From Candidatus Peribacteria bacterium (lineage in GTDB: Bacteria; Patescibacteriota; Gracilibacteria; UBA1369; LOWO2-01-FULL-3), in contig CALRHQ010000008.1 of NCBI GenBank assembly GCA_943359415.1, positions 1 through 19,907 of the forward strand: DNA of 19,907 nt, in the 5' to 3' direction. The notes beneath the pieces were generated by a model that saw nothing but the letters and a program-made list of their open reading frames with translations, did not search any database and was not told the origin of the DNA. This document shows, piece after piece, positions 1 to 7,476 of the stretch. The first letter of the stretch is position 1, and every line of letters starts with the position of its first letter. The position numbers were made by a program, and so were the translations under genes.

Positions 1-2
1 GA

Positions 3-263
3 CTTTTAAAAGGTAAAACTGAAATCATTGTTTTACTTGATGCCAAGCCTTTACTTCAAGATGGAAAAGTTTTTGCTGTTTCTTTACATGTGAAAGATAT
101 TACAGACAAAGTCAATGAATTGAACAAAGATAAATCGAATGCTCCCTCACCTACGACTGAAACTCCTCAAGAAAATAAAGATTGGATTGAGAATATTTAT
201 CCAAATTTGAAGGAGATAAAAGACAGTCTAGAACTAAAACTTATGGTGAATAAGTTGAGTTAA
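3..263 (+). CDS. C-terminal fragment of a protein with a PAS-like tail
   Basis: The reading frame is open from the left edge and ends at TAA 261-263, giving 86 visible residues. The first 40 or so resemble the last strands of a PAS/PAC domain: strand, 'DGKVFAV', strand, then 'VKDITDKVNEL', matching the usual 'xxDITexkxxE' ending. A Ser/Pro/Thr-rich linker and a charged helix follow. No histidine-kinase, GGDEF or other output domain comes after the PAS-like part, so any catalytic or sensory region would lie upstream, outside the window. The PAS assignment rests on one short motif and is tentative. The gene runs in the same direction as leuS, 67 bp upstream of it, with a weak hairpin between them. 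Confidence 0.5.
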   Translation, partial: LLKGKTEIIVLLDAKPLLQDGKVFAVSLHVKDITDKVNELNKDKSNAPSPTTETPQENKDWIENIYPNLKEIKDSLELKLMVNKLS

Positions 264-288
264 GGCTTTTTCTTGATTGAACGCCAAT

Positions 289-316
289 ATTCGAGTAGAA
301 TTTTGCTCGAGTTTTT
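289..316 (+). terminator. Weak hairpin plus T-run between the PAS-like gene and leuS
   Basis: ATTCGAG (289-295) pairs with CTCGAGT (306-312), including one G-T pair, around a 10-base loop, and the T-run 312-316 overlaps the end of the stem. It could end the upstream transcript, but the stem is short. It lies immediately before the leuS promoter-like element. Confidence 0.3.
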
Positions 317-319
317 AAA

Positions 320-327
320 TATAAAAT
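320..327 (+). promoter_or_regulatory. -10-like element immediately before leuS ATG
   Basis: TATAAAAT at 320-327 lies 3-5 bases before the leuS start at 331, depending on which hexamer is used. No Shine-Dalgarno sequence is present. The position would give a leaderless or nearly leaderless mRNA, as at several other genes here. No convincing -35 was found at 16-18 bp. Confidence 0.35.
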
Positions 328-330
328 TTT

Positions 331-2733
331 ATGTACCAAGCACGAGAAATTGAACAGAAATGGCAAAAAAAATGGAAAGAAAGTAAACTTTTTAATACAA
401 ATCTGAAATCGAAGAAGCCGAAATTTTATAATCTTACGATGTTTCCATATCCATCAGGAGACAGGCTTCACATAGGACATTGGTATAATTTTTCGCCTGT
501 GGATAGCTATGGGAGATATATGAGAATGAAAGGTTTTAATGTTCTTCAACCGATGGGATTTGATAGTTTTGGGCTTCCTGCTGAGAATTATGCTATCAAA
601 ACAGGAGTACATCCAAAAATTAGTATCGAAAAAAATATTGAGCACATGATAACTCAGCTCACTGAAATGGGAGCTATGTGGGATTGGGATAAAAAAGTTG
701 TTACTTCTTCACCTGAATACTATAAATGGACACAGTGGATTTTCTGTAAACTTTACGAAAACGGGTTGGCATACAAGAAAAATGCACCTGTCAATTGGTG
801 TCCTAGTTGCCAAACTGTACTTGCAAATGAGCAAGTAAAAGATGGGGAGTGTGATAGATGTAAAAGTGAAGTTACAAAAAAAGATCTTAATCAGTGGTTT
901 TTCAAAATAAGTGAATATGGTGATAAACTTTTGAATTATGAAGGCTTGGATTGGCCTGAAAAGACTATTTTGATGCAGAAAGATTGGATCGGTAAAAGTT
1001 CAGGGTGTAATATAAATTTTCCACTTGAAGATGGAAGTGATATTTTGACTTGTTATACAACTCGTGCTGATACGATTCATAGCGTGACTTTTGTCGTAAT
1101 TGCTCCGGAACATCCGCTTGTTGATGACCTTGTGCGCGGAACTAAATATGAGAAAGAAGTTAAGGAAATGAGAGAAAAAATAAAAAAACAAACTCTTATA
1201 GAAAGAGCTTCCGTTAGCGGAAAAGACAAGCTTGGATGTTTCCTTGGGAAATACGTAATCAATCCTGTGAATGGAGAAAAAATTCCTGTTTATATGGCGA
1301 GTTTTGTTTTGATGTATGGAACTGGAGTTGTTATGGCTGATGCACATGATCAGCGAGATTTTGAATTTGCCAGAAAGCATAATATTCCACTTAAATTTGT
1401 GATTTCTGCAGATGGAAACGACATCGATCCTAAAGATTTTGAAGGGGCGTATACAGAAGATGGTATTTTATTTAATTCCGGAGAGTTTAGTGGAATGAGC
1501 AACCTTGAAGCTTTGCCAAAAATAATGGATTATATTGAGGAAAAAAAATTCGGAAATAAAACTATAAATTTCAAACTTCGTGATTGGCTTGTTTCAAGAC
1601 AAAGATATTGGGGAGCGCCGATTCCTGTTGTTTACTGCGATAAATGCGGAGAGATTTTGGTCCCCGATAAGGATTTGCCTGTAATGTTGCCTGATGACAT
1701 AGATTTCAATCCAAGTGGAGATGGTAAATCCCCTCTTGAAAAACACGCAGGTTTCAAAAATTGTAAATGTCCAAAATGTGGAGGGAAAGCAACTCGTGAA
1801 GTCGATACTATGGATACTTTTGTTTGCAGCAGTTGGTATTATTTAAGATATCCTTGCAGTGAGTTGGAAAATAAGGCGTTTGACAAGGTGACAATAAAAA
1901 AATGGCTTCCTATAGACATGTATATTGGTGGTCCTGAACATGCGTGTATGCATTTACTTTATGCACGTTTTATAAATATGGCCTTGAACGATCTTGGATA
2001 TGTGCCTTATAAAGAACCTTTTAAAAAGCTGATTCATCAAGGAATGATCACTAAGAATGGCGCAAAAATGAGTAAGTCCAAAGGAAATGTTGTAGGCCCT
2101 GATGAATTTGTTGAAAAATATGGAAGCGATATTTTCAGAATGTACTTAATGTTTATGGGACCTTTCACTGACGGAGGAGATTGGAACGATAAAGGAATTA
2201 CAGGTATTTCCAGATTTGTTGAAAAATTCTGGAATTTGATCAATGAAGGCAGTGAGAAAGTTTTGGACAAAGATTTGCTGAAGAAAAATTTACATAAATT
2301 GATTAAAAAAGTTGGAACTGACATCGAAATTTTTCATTTTAATACAGCTGTTTCTGCGTTTATGGAATTTTTGAATTTTGTTATAAAAAATGGAATTGAT
2401 ACAAAATCAAAAAAAGTTTTAGTGCAGTTGATTGCGCCTCTTGCTCCACATCTTGCAGAAGAATGCTTTGACGTTTTGGGAGGTAAATTTAGCGTAGTTG
2501 ATAGTAAGTGGCCTGAATATGATGAAAAATTAACTATCGATGACACTGTAAAAATCGGAGTTCAAGTAAATGGAAAAGTGCGTGGAGAAGTAGAAATCTC
2601 AAAAGATGCCAATAAAGAAGAAGCGCTTGTCGCCGCCAGATCTCAAGAAAATGTTTTGAAATATCTCACCGAGGGCAAAATCGTAAAAGAGATTTATGTC
2701 CCCGGCAAAATTATCGGATTTGTTGTAAAGTAA
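331..2733 (+). CDS. leuS: Leucyl-tRNA synthetase
   Basis: Class I cytosolic enzyme that charges tRNA-Leu with leucine using ATP. The 800-residue protein carries the HIGH signature at 47-50 and KMSKS at 579-583. Two Cys-pair knuckles (CPSC...CDRC near 155-180, and CDKC...CPKC in the middle third) look like zinc-binding insertions. The CP1 editing domain is present: the threonine-rich 'TTRADT' pocket and 'AHDQRD' (H339, D340, D343) are intact, so post-transfer editing is probably retained. The preceding strand reads 'GTGVVMAD', one residue shorter than the common 'GTGAVMAVP'. The C-terminal 'VNGKVRG' domain is complete. E. coli LeuRS is about 860 residues, so this one is modestly trimmed. The ATG at 331 gives the usual N-terminus and has no Shine-Dalgarno. 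It converges on the lipoprotein gene with a 17-bp gap. Confidence 0.98.
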   Translation: MYQAREIEQKWQKKWKESKLFNTNLKSKKPKFYNLTMFPYPSGDRLHIGHWYNFSPVDSYGRYMRMKGFNVLQPMGFDSFGLPAENYAIKTGVHPKISIEKNIEHMITQLTEMGAMWDWDKKVVTSSPEYYKWTQWIFCKLYENGLAYKKNAPVNWCPSCQTVLANEQVKDGECDRCKSEVTKKDLNQWFFKISEYGDKLLNYEGLDWPEKTILMQKDWIGKSSGCNINFPLEDGSDILTCYTTRADTIHSVTFVVIAPEHPLVDDLVRGTKYEKEVKEMREKIKKQTLIERASVSGKDKLGCFLGKYVINPVNGEKIPVYMASFVLMYGTGVVMADAHDQRDFEFARKHNIPLKFVISADGNDIDPKDFEGAYTEDGILFNSGEFSGMSNLEALPKIMDYIEEKKFGNKTINFKLRDWLVSRQRYWGAPIPVVYCDKCGEILVPDKDLPVMLPDDIDFNPSGDGKSPLEKHAGFKNCKCPKCGGKATREVDTMDTFVCSSWYYLRYPCSELENKAFDKVTIKKWLPIDMYIGGPEHACMHLLYARFINMALNDLGYVPYKEPFKKLIHQGMITKNGAKMSKSKGNVVGPDEFVEKYGSDIFRMYLMFMGPFTDGGDWNDKGITGISRFVEKFWNLINEGSEKVLDKDLLKKNLHKLIKKVGTDIEIFHFNTAVSAFMEFLNFVIKNGIDTKSKKVLVQLIAPLAPHLAEECFDVLGGKFSVVDSKWPEYDEKLTIDDTVKIGVQVNGKVRGEVEISKDANKEEALVAARSQENVLKYLTEGKIVKEIYVPGKIIGFVVK

Positions 2734-2750
2734 AGCTTCTTGTTTATAGA

Positions 2751-3599
2751 TTATTGTGGAAATTTTTCCACTGTCAGCTCCGTAGATCCTTCGCTTGGTG
2801 TATACAGTTTGATTACATCTATTGTTAACATATTTTCTTTCGTATATTTTTCCATTTTTGATTCTGATTCTTTTGGCATTTGATTCCTGTCTTTATCAAC
2901 CAATATAAATTGTTCTCTTTTATAGGCCTGCATCATTGGAGGCAATTTCATTTGATCTTCCACGGAAATATGGAAGAACAATCGTTTGTCATTTTCGTTG
3001 TAATATTCCTCCCATTCCATCCAACCTTTTAATGTTGCCTTTCCTTCATAAGAAAACCCGCCTCCATATAATGGAGTCCCTTTTGCCAGTTCCCATGCCG
3101 TTTTTCCATACTTATAACTTATTGTATTTTTACAATTTTCCGGATTTGTAACCATACGTTCTTCTTCGCTTTGGTATGGCATAATTTTGCTACACATAGT
3201 CTGGTCTTTTAACTCCATTGCAAGTGTCCAATAACAAGATGCTTGGTCTTTTGAACCTTTTGTTATCTCGTCGCATATAATGCTATCTTCTTTTGCTGGG
3301 GTTTCGAGCAGATACATGTAATTCCATAGAAATTCATTTTTTGTTTCTGTGTTTTCCATTTTTTTTGCTATTTCAATAGTGCATTTTCTTTCATCTTTTT
3401 GATCGCATTTTTTTTGCTCCTTTCTTGCATCTTCTAATTGCTGTTGTCTTCCTGAAAGCTGTATTTCCTGAGGTACTTCTTGTTTCAAATTGAATGCTTC
3501 CATTTGAGAAGATTGAGCTTGAGTCGGAGATGGGGCTTCCACTTTTGCACAAGCCGTCAAAAGCAAAATTGATATTGGAATTATGAGGAATTTTTTCAT
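2751..3599 (-). CDS. Lipoprotein of unknown function
   Basis: The 282-residue protein begins with MKK, a hydrophobic core and a lipobox ending 'LLTAC', so Cys17 is the likely lipidated residue and the mature protein is membrane-anchored outside the cell. A Gln/Glu-rich, low-complexity segment (about 25-65) with a short charged helix follows. After that comes a helical region with several spaced cysteines (CDQKDERKC, ICDE, SCYW, MCSK, NCKN), which may form disulfides. The C-terminal third looks mixed alpha/beta, with 'LYGGGFSYEGKATLKGW' in it. I recognise no family. It is monocistronic, convergent with leuS and divergent from the foreign M23 gene. No Shine-Dalgarno precedes the ATG. Confidence 0.85.
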   Translation of the reverse strand: MKKFLIIPISILLLTACAKVEAPSPTQAQSSQMEAFNLKQEVPQEIQLSGRQQQLEDARKEQKKCDQKDERKCTIEIAKKMENTETKNEFLWNYMYLLETPAKEDSIICDEITKGSKDQASCYWTLAMELKDQTMCSKIMPYQSEEERMVTNPENCKNTISYKYGKTAWELAKGTPLYGGGFSYEGKATLKGWMEWEEYYNENDKRLFFHISVEDQMKLPPMMQAYKREQFILVDKDRNQMPKESESKMEKYTKENMLTIDVIKLYTPSEGSTELTVEKFPQ

Positions 3600-3624
3600 A
3601 TTTTTTGGGTTAATTATTAATTAA

Positions 3625-3654
3625 TCTATATTACACTTCTATAGAATTTTGCAA
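3625..3654 (-). promoter_or_regulatory. Candidate sigma70-type promoter of the 2751-3599 lipoprotein
   Basis: On the minus strand, TTGCAA (3654-3649) is followed after 18 bp by TATAGA (3630-3625). The predicted start would leave a leader of about 20 bases before the ATG at 3599. Each hexamer matches the consensus at four of six positions. Confidence 0.4.
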
Positions 3655-3662
3655 GCATTTTC

Positions 3663-3692
3663 TGTCGTCAAAAATCCAACGACACTTTTTTT
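3663..3692 (+). terminator. Orphan terminator-like hairpin
   Basis: TGTCGT (3663-3668) pairs perfectly with ACGACA (3679-3684) around a 10-base loop. One C and seven T residues (3686-3692) follow, the form of a plus-strand intrinsic terminator. No plus-strand gene lies between leuS and this point, so it either ends read-through from leuS or is left over from a lost gene. Confidence 0.45.
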
Positions 3693-3972
3693 ATAAAGTT
3701 TTTGTCTTAGAAAAGCCAATATAATTTTTATAAAATTTTATTTATTTGATTTTTTTATTTTTGAGTTATTTTGTAGTTGCTAGGTTTGGCTGGTAGATGC
3801 GCGGATCTCCTCTGATTCCCCGCACTTCGTTGAATCTATTTCATTCCTGTGAATGTTCATTGATGAACTGTTCACAAGATGTTCTTTGACATCTTGGTTT
3901 AGTTTGAGTTTGGTTGATTTGAAAGGATTTCCATGGAAGGTTCTATGGAGATCAGAAGTGTAAAAGCAAAAG

Positions 3973-3980
3973 AAGAAGGA
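3973..3980 (+). promoter_or_regulatory. Shine-Dalgarno sequence fixing the start of the M23/SLH lipoprotein
   Basis: AAGAAGGA (3973-3980) lies six bases before ATG 3987. It selects that codon over the in-frame ATGs at 3933 and 3945, and the lipoprotein signal peptide also begins at 3987. It is the only strong Shine-Dalgarno I found before a gene in the window. Confidence 0.75.
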
Positions 3981-3986
3981 GTCATC

Positions 3987-6083
3987 ATGCGTTCTGTCAT
4001 TTTCGTCATCGTCTCCGTGATCCTCGCGTTCGTTTCGGCGTGCGAGGTCTCGGAAGTCAACAACATCAACAGCAACAACTATTACGGCGCCAATGGTGCC
4101 GAGGAAGAGGTGAAAAACAGCGACGACATCGGCTACGAAACGGCCAACAATCCCACCGAAGATTTCATGGATTTCGAATCCGTCGATCACGGTGGCGGCG
4201 TTGCCACCAGCTTCAAGGTTCCGCTCGACCCCGATTACGAGTGGCAGATCACCCAGTCGTGGGCGAGCCACTGCAACTACTGCACCGACAAGGGGTACGG
4301 AAAGAGTGAAGATGACCCCAACATGTGCAACTGGACTCATTCCACTTCAGAGTACTGCACGTACAGCTGGGATTTCAGCTTGCCCGGAAATAAGGACGAG
4401 GGCAAGTCTGTTCTGGCTACTGCGGACGGTGTCATCAAGAAGGCTGGATGGTGTGGTACATGGGGCAACTGTGTTATTGTCGATCATGGTAGCAACGTCT
4501 GCTCGCGTTATGCGCATATGCAGAACAATTCCATCACCGTCAAGAAGGGTGATGGCGTGTGTCAGGGACTGATTCTCGGAAAGATTGGAGATACCGGTGC
4601 ACCTGGTTCATTCCATCTACACTTCCAGTTCGAAGACTGCAAGACCACTAAGCCCCTCAAAAAGGGCTTCACTGACGGCAATGGCATTCCCGTGTGCACC
4701 ATCGGCAAGGACATCTACAATTCCAAGGACAAATACTCGGCTCTCAAGCTGACGAACCAGCCCAAGGAAGCCTGTAGCACCACCGGTGAATTCGCAAAAA
4801 AACAGTTCAATAACGGAGCGACTCTTCCTGTGCCGAGCATCAAGTCGGTCGCTTGTGGACCGCTTCCGAACTGCCCGCTCATCATGAACTGCAATGCCAA
4901 TAAAAACCACATCTTCTCAGATGACAAAGACCTCACGTTTGGTGTCCGTAGTGCCGCGCAGTACCTCTATGGAGAATGTGCGCTCAACGGCAAGGACGAT
5001 GGAGGACTTCATCAGAGCGACATCATGACCAATGCCGAAGGCCTCAAGATCGCAATGTACCTCTTCGGACAGGTCAGTGACTGTGGAAATAGCACTGTGT
5101 ATGTGCCATTTTCCGACGTGAAAACGACGGACTGGTACTATCCGCTCGTGGCATGTGGACTGCAGAAAGGTATCGTCGAAAACGGCGCTCTCCTCTTCTG
5201 GGCAAACAGTTCTCTCAGCTTCGAGACGGCGGCGAAGTATCTCGTGAAGTCGGCGGTGAAGGCTGGCGTCATCACGCTTAAGAATCCATCTACCGGAAGC
5301 TTCTCAAAGATTCCGTACGATGATTCGGCTTACAAGTACGTGGAAACTCTCTACTCATACGGTGCTGTCGATACGAACCTCACGTCCTACTACCCCGAAA
5401 CTTCCATCACGCGTGGACAATTCGTGAGGATGGCGGCAAATCTTTCGCCGTGCTACTGCGACAACATTTCGTGTGATGGTAGTTGTAAGTGCGATCAGGT
5501 GAATTTCTCCTGCTCCAAAGATTCTTCCGGCAGTGATGTCGGTGGCGGGACTAGTGGTACATCCGATGGTTCAAAGACAGGAAACTCTTCCTGCACGCCC
5601 TCATGCTCTGGCAAGCAATGCGGGAATGATGGCTGTGGTGGAAGCTGTGGCAACTGTGGCAATGGTTTCTTCTGCAACTCGAAGAACTACTGCCAGTGCA
5701 TGCCAAAGTGCTATGAAAATACCTGTGGCTCCGACGGATGCAGCGGTACGTGTGGATGTAGCTCCGGCTACTCGTGCAATGTCTTTGGCAAATGCCAGAA
5801 AAACTGCATCCCTAATTGCTCCGGCAAAATCTGTGGAGCTGATGGCTGCGGTGGTACCTGTGGTCTGTGTTCATATGGCTACTTGTGCAATGCGAGTGGT
5901 CAATGCATTCCTCCTGCCCAGAACTGCAAGCCGATCGACTGCACCGGAATTCTGTGCGGTCCAAACGGCTGTGGCGGTCTCTGCGATAATTGCAAGGATG
6001 GACTGAAGTGTGCCGCTGTTCCCATTGCTGGGATGTCACTTCCCTTCCACTTCTGTACTCCTCCCTCCGTGAAATCCAAGTAA
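3987..6083 (+). CDS. Foreign lipoprotein: M23 peptidase-like domain, SLH-like repeats, Cys-rich DGCGG repeats
   Basis: A 698-residue predicted surface lipoprotein. The signal peptide ends in 'FVSAC' (Cys19), followed by an Asn/Glu-rich linker. Residues about 105-215 form an M23 (LytM-like) peptidoglycan endopeptidase domain with D129, 'RYAH' (H177) and 'HLH' (H210, H212). The first zinc histidine, normally four residues before the Asp, is Thr; the only nearby histidine is H118. Residues about 300-490 contain SLH-like repeats ('FSDVKTTDWYYPLV', 'SITRGQFVRM'), which in known proteins bind cell-wall polymers. From about 534 to the end are four Cys-rich repeats of about 35 residues built on 'CGxDGCGGxCG', a pattern I associate with Myxococcota-type surface proteins. 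Composition is unlike the neighbours: 28 of 31 codons at 4200-4292 end in G or C, against 5 of the first 20 in leuS. Transfer from a GC-richer bacterium is likely; an assembly join is the alternative. Confidence 0.85.
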   Translation: MRSVIFVIVSVILAFVSACEVSEVNNINSNNYYGANGAEEEVKNSDDIGYETANNPTEDFMDFESVDHGGGVATSFKVPLDPDYEWQITQSWASHCNYCTDKGYGKSEDDPNMCNWTHSTSEYCTYSWDFSLPGNKDEGKSVLATADGVIKKAGWCGTWGNCVIVDHGSNVCSRYAHMQNNSITVKKGDGVCQGLILGKIGDTGAPGSFHLHFQFEDCKTTKPLKKGFTDGNGIPVCTIGKDIYNSKDKYSALKLTNQPKEACSTTGEFAKKQFNNGATLPVPSIKSVACGPLPNCPLIMNCNANKNHIFSDDKDLTFGVRSAAQYLYGECALNGKDDGGLHQSDIMTNAEGLKIAMYLFGQVSDCGNSTVYVPFSDVKTTDWYYPLVACGLQKGIVENGALLFWANSSLSFETAAKYLVKSAVKAGVITLKNPSTGSFSKIPYDDSAYKYVETLYSYGAVDTNLTSYYPETSITRGQFVRMAANLSPCYCDNISCDGSCKCDQVNFSCSKDSSGSDVGGGTSGTSDGSKTGNSSCTPSCSGKQCGNDGCGGSCGNCGNGFFCNSKNYCQCMPKCYENTCGSDGCSGTCGCSSGYSCNVFGKCQKNCIPNCSGKICGADGCGGTCGLCSYGYLCNASGQCIPPAQNCKPIDCTGILCGPNGCGGLCDNCKDGLKCAAVPIAGMSLPFHFCTPPSVKSK

Positions 6084-6110
6084 AAACCCAAAACAAAATC
6101 CCAAGGTGCG

Positions 6111-6138
6111 AAGGGGGCGCTGAAATATGCGTCCCCTT
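6111..6138 (+). terminator. Hairpin terminator after the foreign lipoprotein gene
   Basis: AAGGGGGCGC (6111-6120) pairs over 10 bp, with one G-T pair, with GCGTCCCCTT (6129-6138) around an 8-base loop. The stem is GC-rich, unlike the AT-rich resident terminators, and no long T-run follows. It probably travelled with the foreign gene. Confidence 0.6.
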
Positions 6139-6203
6139 TAGCCTGTAAAAAAATAAACGCGATGCGCTCTAGAAACATATTCCATACAAAATTTAAGAAA
6201 AGT

Positions 6204-6239
6204 TTGCATGCAGGCTAAATGGGGCTCTATAATAAAACC
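6204..6239 (+). promoter_or_regulatory. Promoter of the pilin operon, predicted leaderless
   Basis: TTGCAT (6204-6209), an 18-bp spacer and a perfect TATAAT (6228-6233) stand six bases before ATG 6240. With TATAAT at -12 to -7, the first transcribed base would be the A of the start codon. The in-frame ATG at 6219 lies inside the spacer and is therefore unlikely to be used. Confidence 0.75.
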
Positions 6240-6863
6240 ATGCGAAAAGCTTTAGGATTTACCCTCATTGAAATTCTACTTGTTATCACTGTAATTGGAA
6301 TTCTTTCCGTTGCAGCGCTTTCATCTTATTTAAATTCTACTAGAACTTTTGCTTTTGTTTCTGCCTATAAAGATATTGTAGCAATTTTGCGCGAACCGAG
6401 ATCTTATGCAGTAGCAAGCCAAACTGTTGACAGTAAACCAGTCCAAAGATTTGGAGTGAAGATTTTACCAGGTGCAGGTGATGATTTTATAGTTTTTGCT
6501 GACGATGGAGATATTGCAAATGGAGGAAAGGCCTTTGAATTTGATAATAAAGATACAAAATATTCAACAAAAGATATAGATACTCTTTCCGGTGATCCTT
6601 CAAGTCCATACGTTTTTGCAAAAGATGGAACTGTTCAGTCAATGAGCAGTATTGATTTTCCGATTTATCTTTTTTACGAAACAGGAACAGGAAAACTTGC
6701 GGTTTACGCAAAGAAAGGTAGTAGCCAGACTCTTATTTCCGCTTCTGAAATGAGATATTTATCGTTTAATTTTTCACAGACAGCCACGAGTTTTATTAAA
6801 TATATAACTGTTTTTCAAACATCAGGCATTGCTGAAGGCTTCGATATAAAACCTACTTTATGA
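6240..6863 (+). CDS. Type IV pilin-like / GspH-FimT-like minor pseudopilin
   Basis: The 207-residue protein starts 'MRKALGFTLIEILLVITVIGIL', a class III signal peptide. Prepilin peptidase would cut after Gly6, leaving Phe at +1 and the conserved Glu at +5 (Glu11), followed by the hydrophobic assembly helix. The globular part has 'FIVFADDGDIANGG', which recalls the 'D-D-G' strand of GspH/FimT minor pilins. Start 6240 is chosen over 6219 because the -10 sequence lies just upstream and because the leader then has the normal length. It is the first of three pilin-like genes in a row. Its TGA overlaps the next ATG (ATGA), suggesting coupled translation. No pilus ATPase, platform protein or prepilin peptidase lies in the window, so assembly genes must be elsewhere. 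Confidence 0.88.
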   Translation: MRKALGFTLIEILLVITVIGILSVAALSSYLNSTRTFAFVSAYKDIVAILREPRSYAVASQTVDSKPVQRFGVKILPGAGDDFIVFADDGDIANGGKAFEFDNKDTKYSTKDIDTLSGDPSSPYVFAKDGTVQSMSSIDFPIYLFYETGTGKLAVYAKKGSSQTLISASEMRYLSFNFSQTATSFIKYITVFQTSGIAEGFDIKPTL

Positions 6864-7465
6864 TGAAATTTTTTCTAGAAAAAAAAGCGTTAATCCTTAC
6901 AGAAGCCATGATGACTATTTCAATTTTAGTCACATGTGCGATTATTGCCGGCGCAATGTTTACAAATGCAGTAAATACCACTGCCGTTTCCAAAGATTTT
7001 TTGATAGCAAATGGTCTTGCGATAGAGGGAGCGGAAGCCGTGAAAAATATCGTATATACAAATAAAATGTTATATCCGACAAAACCTGCTTGTTGGCTAA
7101 ATATTGATCCTGAAGTTGTAAATTGTGCTGTTACTGCGAGTTTTGGTTCAAATTATATTCCGATTGAAAAAGCTGACAACGCCCAAACTAAAGGCAAATG
7201 GAAATTAGGAAATGGAAACGTTGATGATTTGGACTTGGAGAAAAAACTAAGTTCAGCAGCCACCTATTTGTTGTATCTAGACAATGTAACCAAAAAATAT
7301 ACAACTGTCGCTGCAAATTCTGTTGCATCGAAATTCTATAGAAGTATAAAATTTCTGGATGTCGCAAATGATGATTCTTATGCTACTTTTGAAGTTAAAG
7401 TTGCATGGTTTGAAGGAGTAAAAGCCTGGACTACATCCAGTGTTGTAAATATTATAAATCAGTAA
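6860..7465 (+). CDS. Pilin-like protein, second of the cluster
   Basis: A 201-residue protein whose N-terminus (MMKFFLEKKA, then LILTEAMMTISILVTCAII) fits a prepilin. Cleavage after Ala10 would put Glu15 at +5. Ala instead of Gly at -1 is less usual but tolerated by prepilin peptidases. The globular domain is not recognisable by eye; two cysteines (in 'PACWLN' and 'VNCAV') may form a disulfide. The start overlaps the stop of the preceding gene, and ATG 6863 is an alternative three bases on. It resembles PilV/GspI-type minor pilins only in its N-terminus and place in the operon, so subtype is uncertain. Confidence 0.8.
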   Translation: MMKFFLEKKALILTEAMMTISILVTCAIIAGAMFTNAVNTTAVSKDFLIANGLAIEGAEAVKNIVYTNKMLYPTKPACWLNIDPEVVNCAVTASFGSNYIPIEKADNAQTKGKWKLGNGNVDDLDLEKKLSSAATYLLYLDNVTKKYTTVAANSVASKFYRSIKFLDVANDDSYATFEVKVAWFEGVKAWTTSSVVNIINQ

Positions 7466-7476
7466 AAATATTTTTT

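Larger units (their letters stand above)
3600..3986. other. 387-bp intergenic region between the lipoprotein gene and the foreign gene
   Basis: The left half (3600 to about 3780) is very AT-rich and holds the lipoprotein promoter and the orphan hairpin. From about 3790 the composition changes to that of the foreign gene downstream. This right part has a short dyad GTTCAT-TG-ATGAAC (3855-3868) and a 7-bp hairpin CAAGATG/CATCTTG (3875-3881/3890-3896). A TTGACA hexamer (3886-3891) lies in the second hairpin, but no good -10 stands 17 bp after it. No convincing gene was found here. Confidence 0.6.

Noticed and set aside
2756..2771. GTGGAA/TTCCAC hairpin as leuS terminator
   Set aside because: The stem is short, lies inside the lipoprotein coding end and has no T-run after it.
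3780..4340. 186-codon minus-strand open frame
   Set aside because: It lies antisense to the start of the foreign lipoprotein; high GC leaves fewer stops. The plus-strand protein has a signal peptide, domains and a Shine-Dalgarno.
5590..6083. Repeats of the Cys-rich region as a CRISPR-like or DNA-level repeat array
   Set aside because: The periodicity is in the protein (about 35 residues, Cys/Gly pattern) and the DNA copies differ; there are no identical repeats with unique spacers.
6861..6863. Possible UGA=Gly recoding as in Gracilibacteria
   Set aside because: TGA ends at least four complete proteins of normal length, and no gene here needs TGA read as an amino acid.
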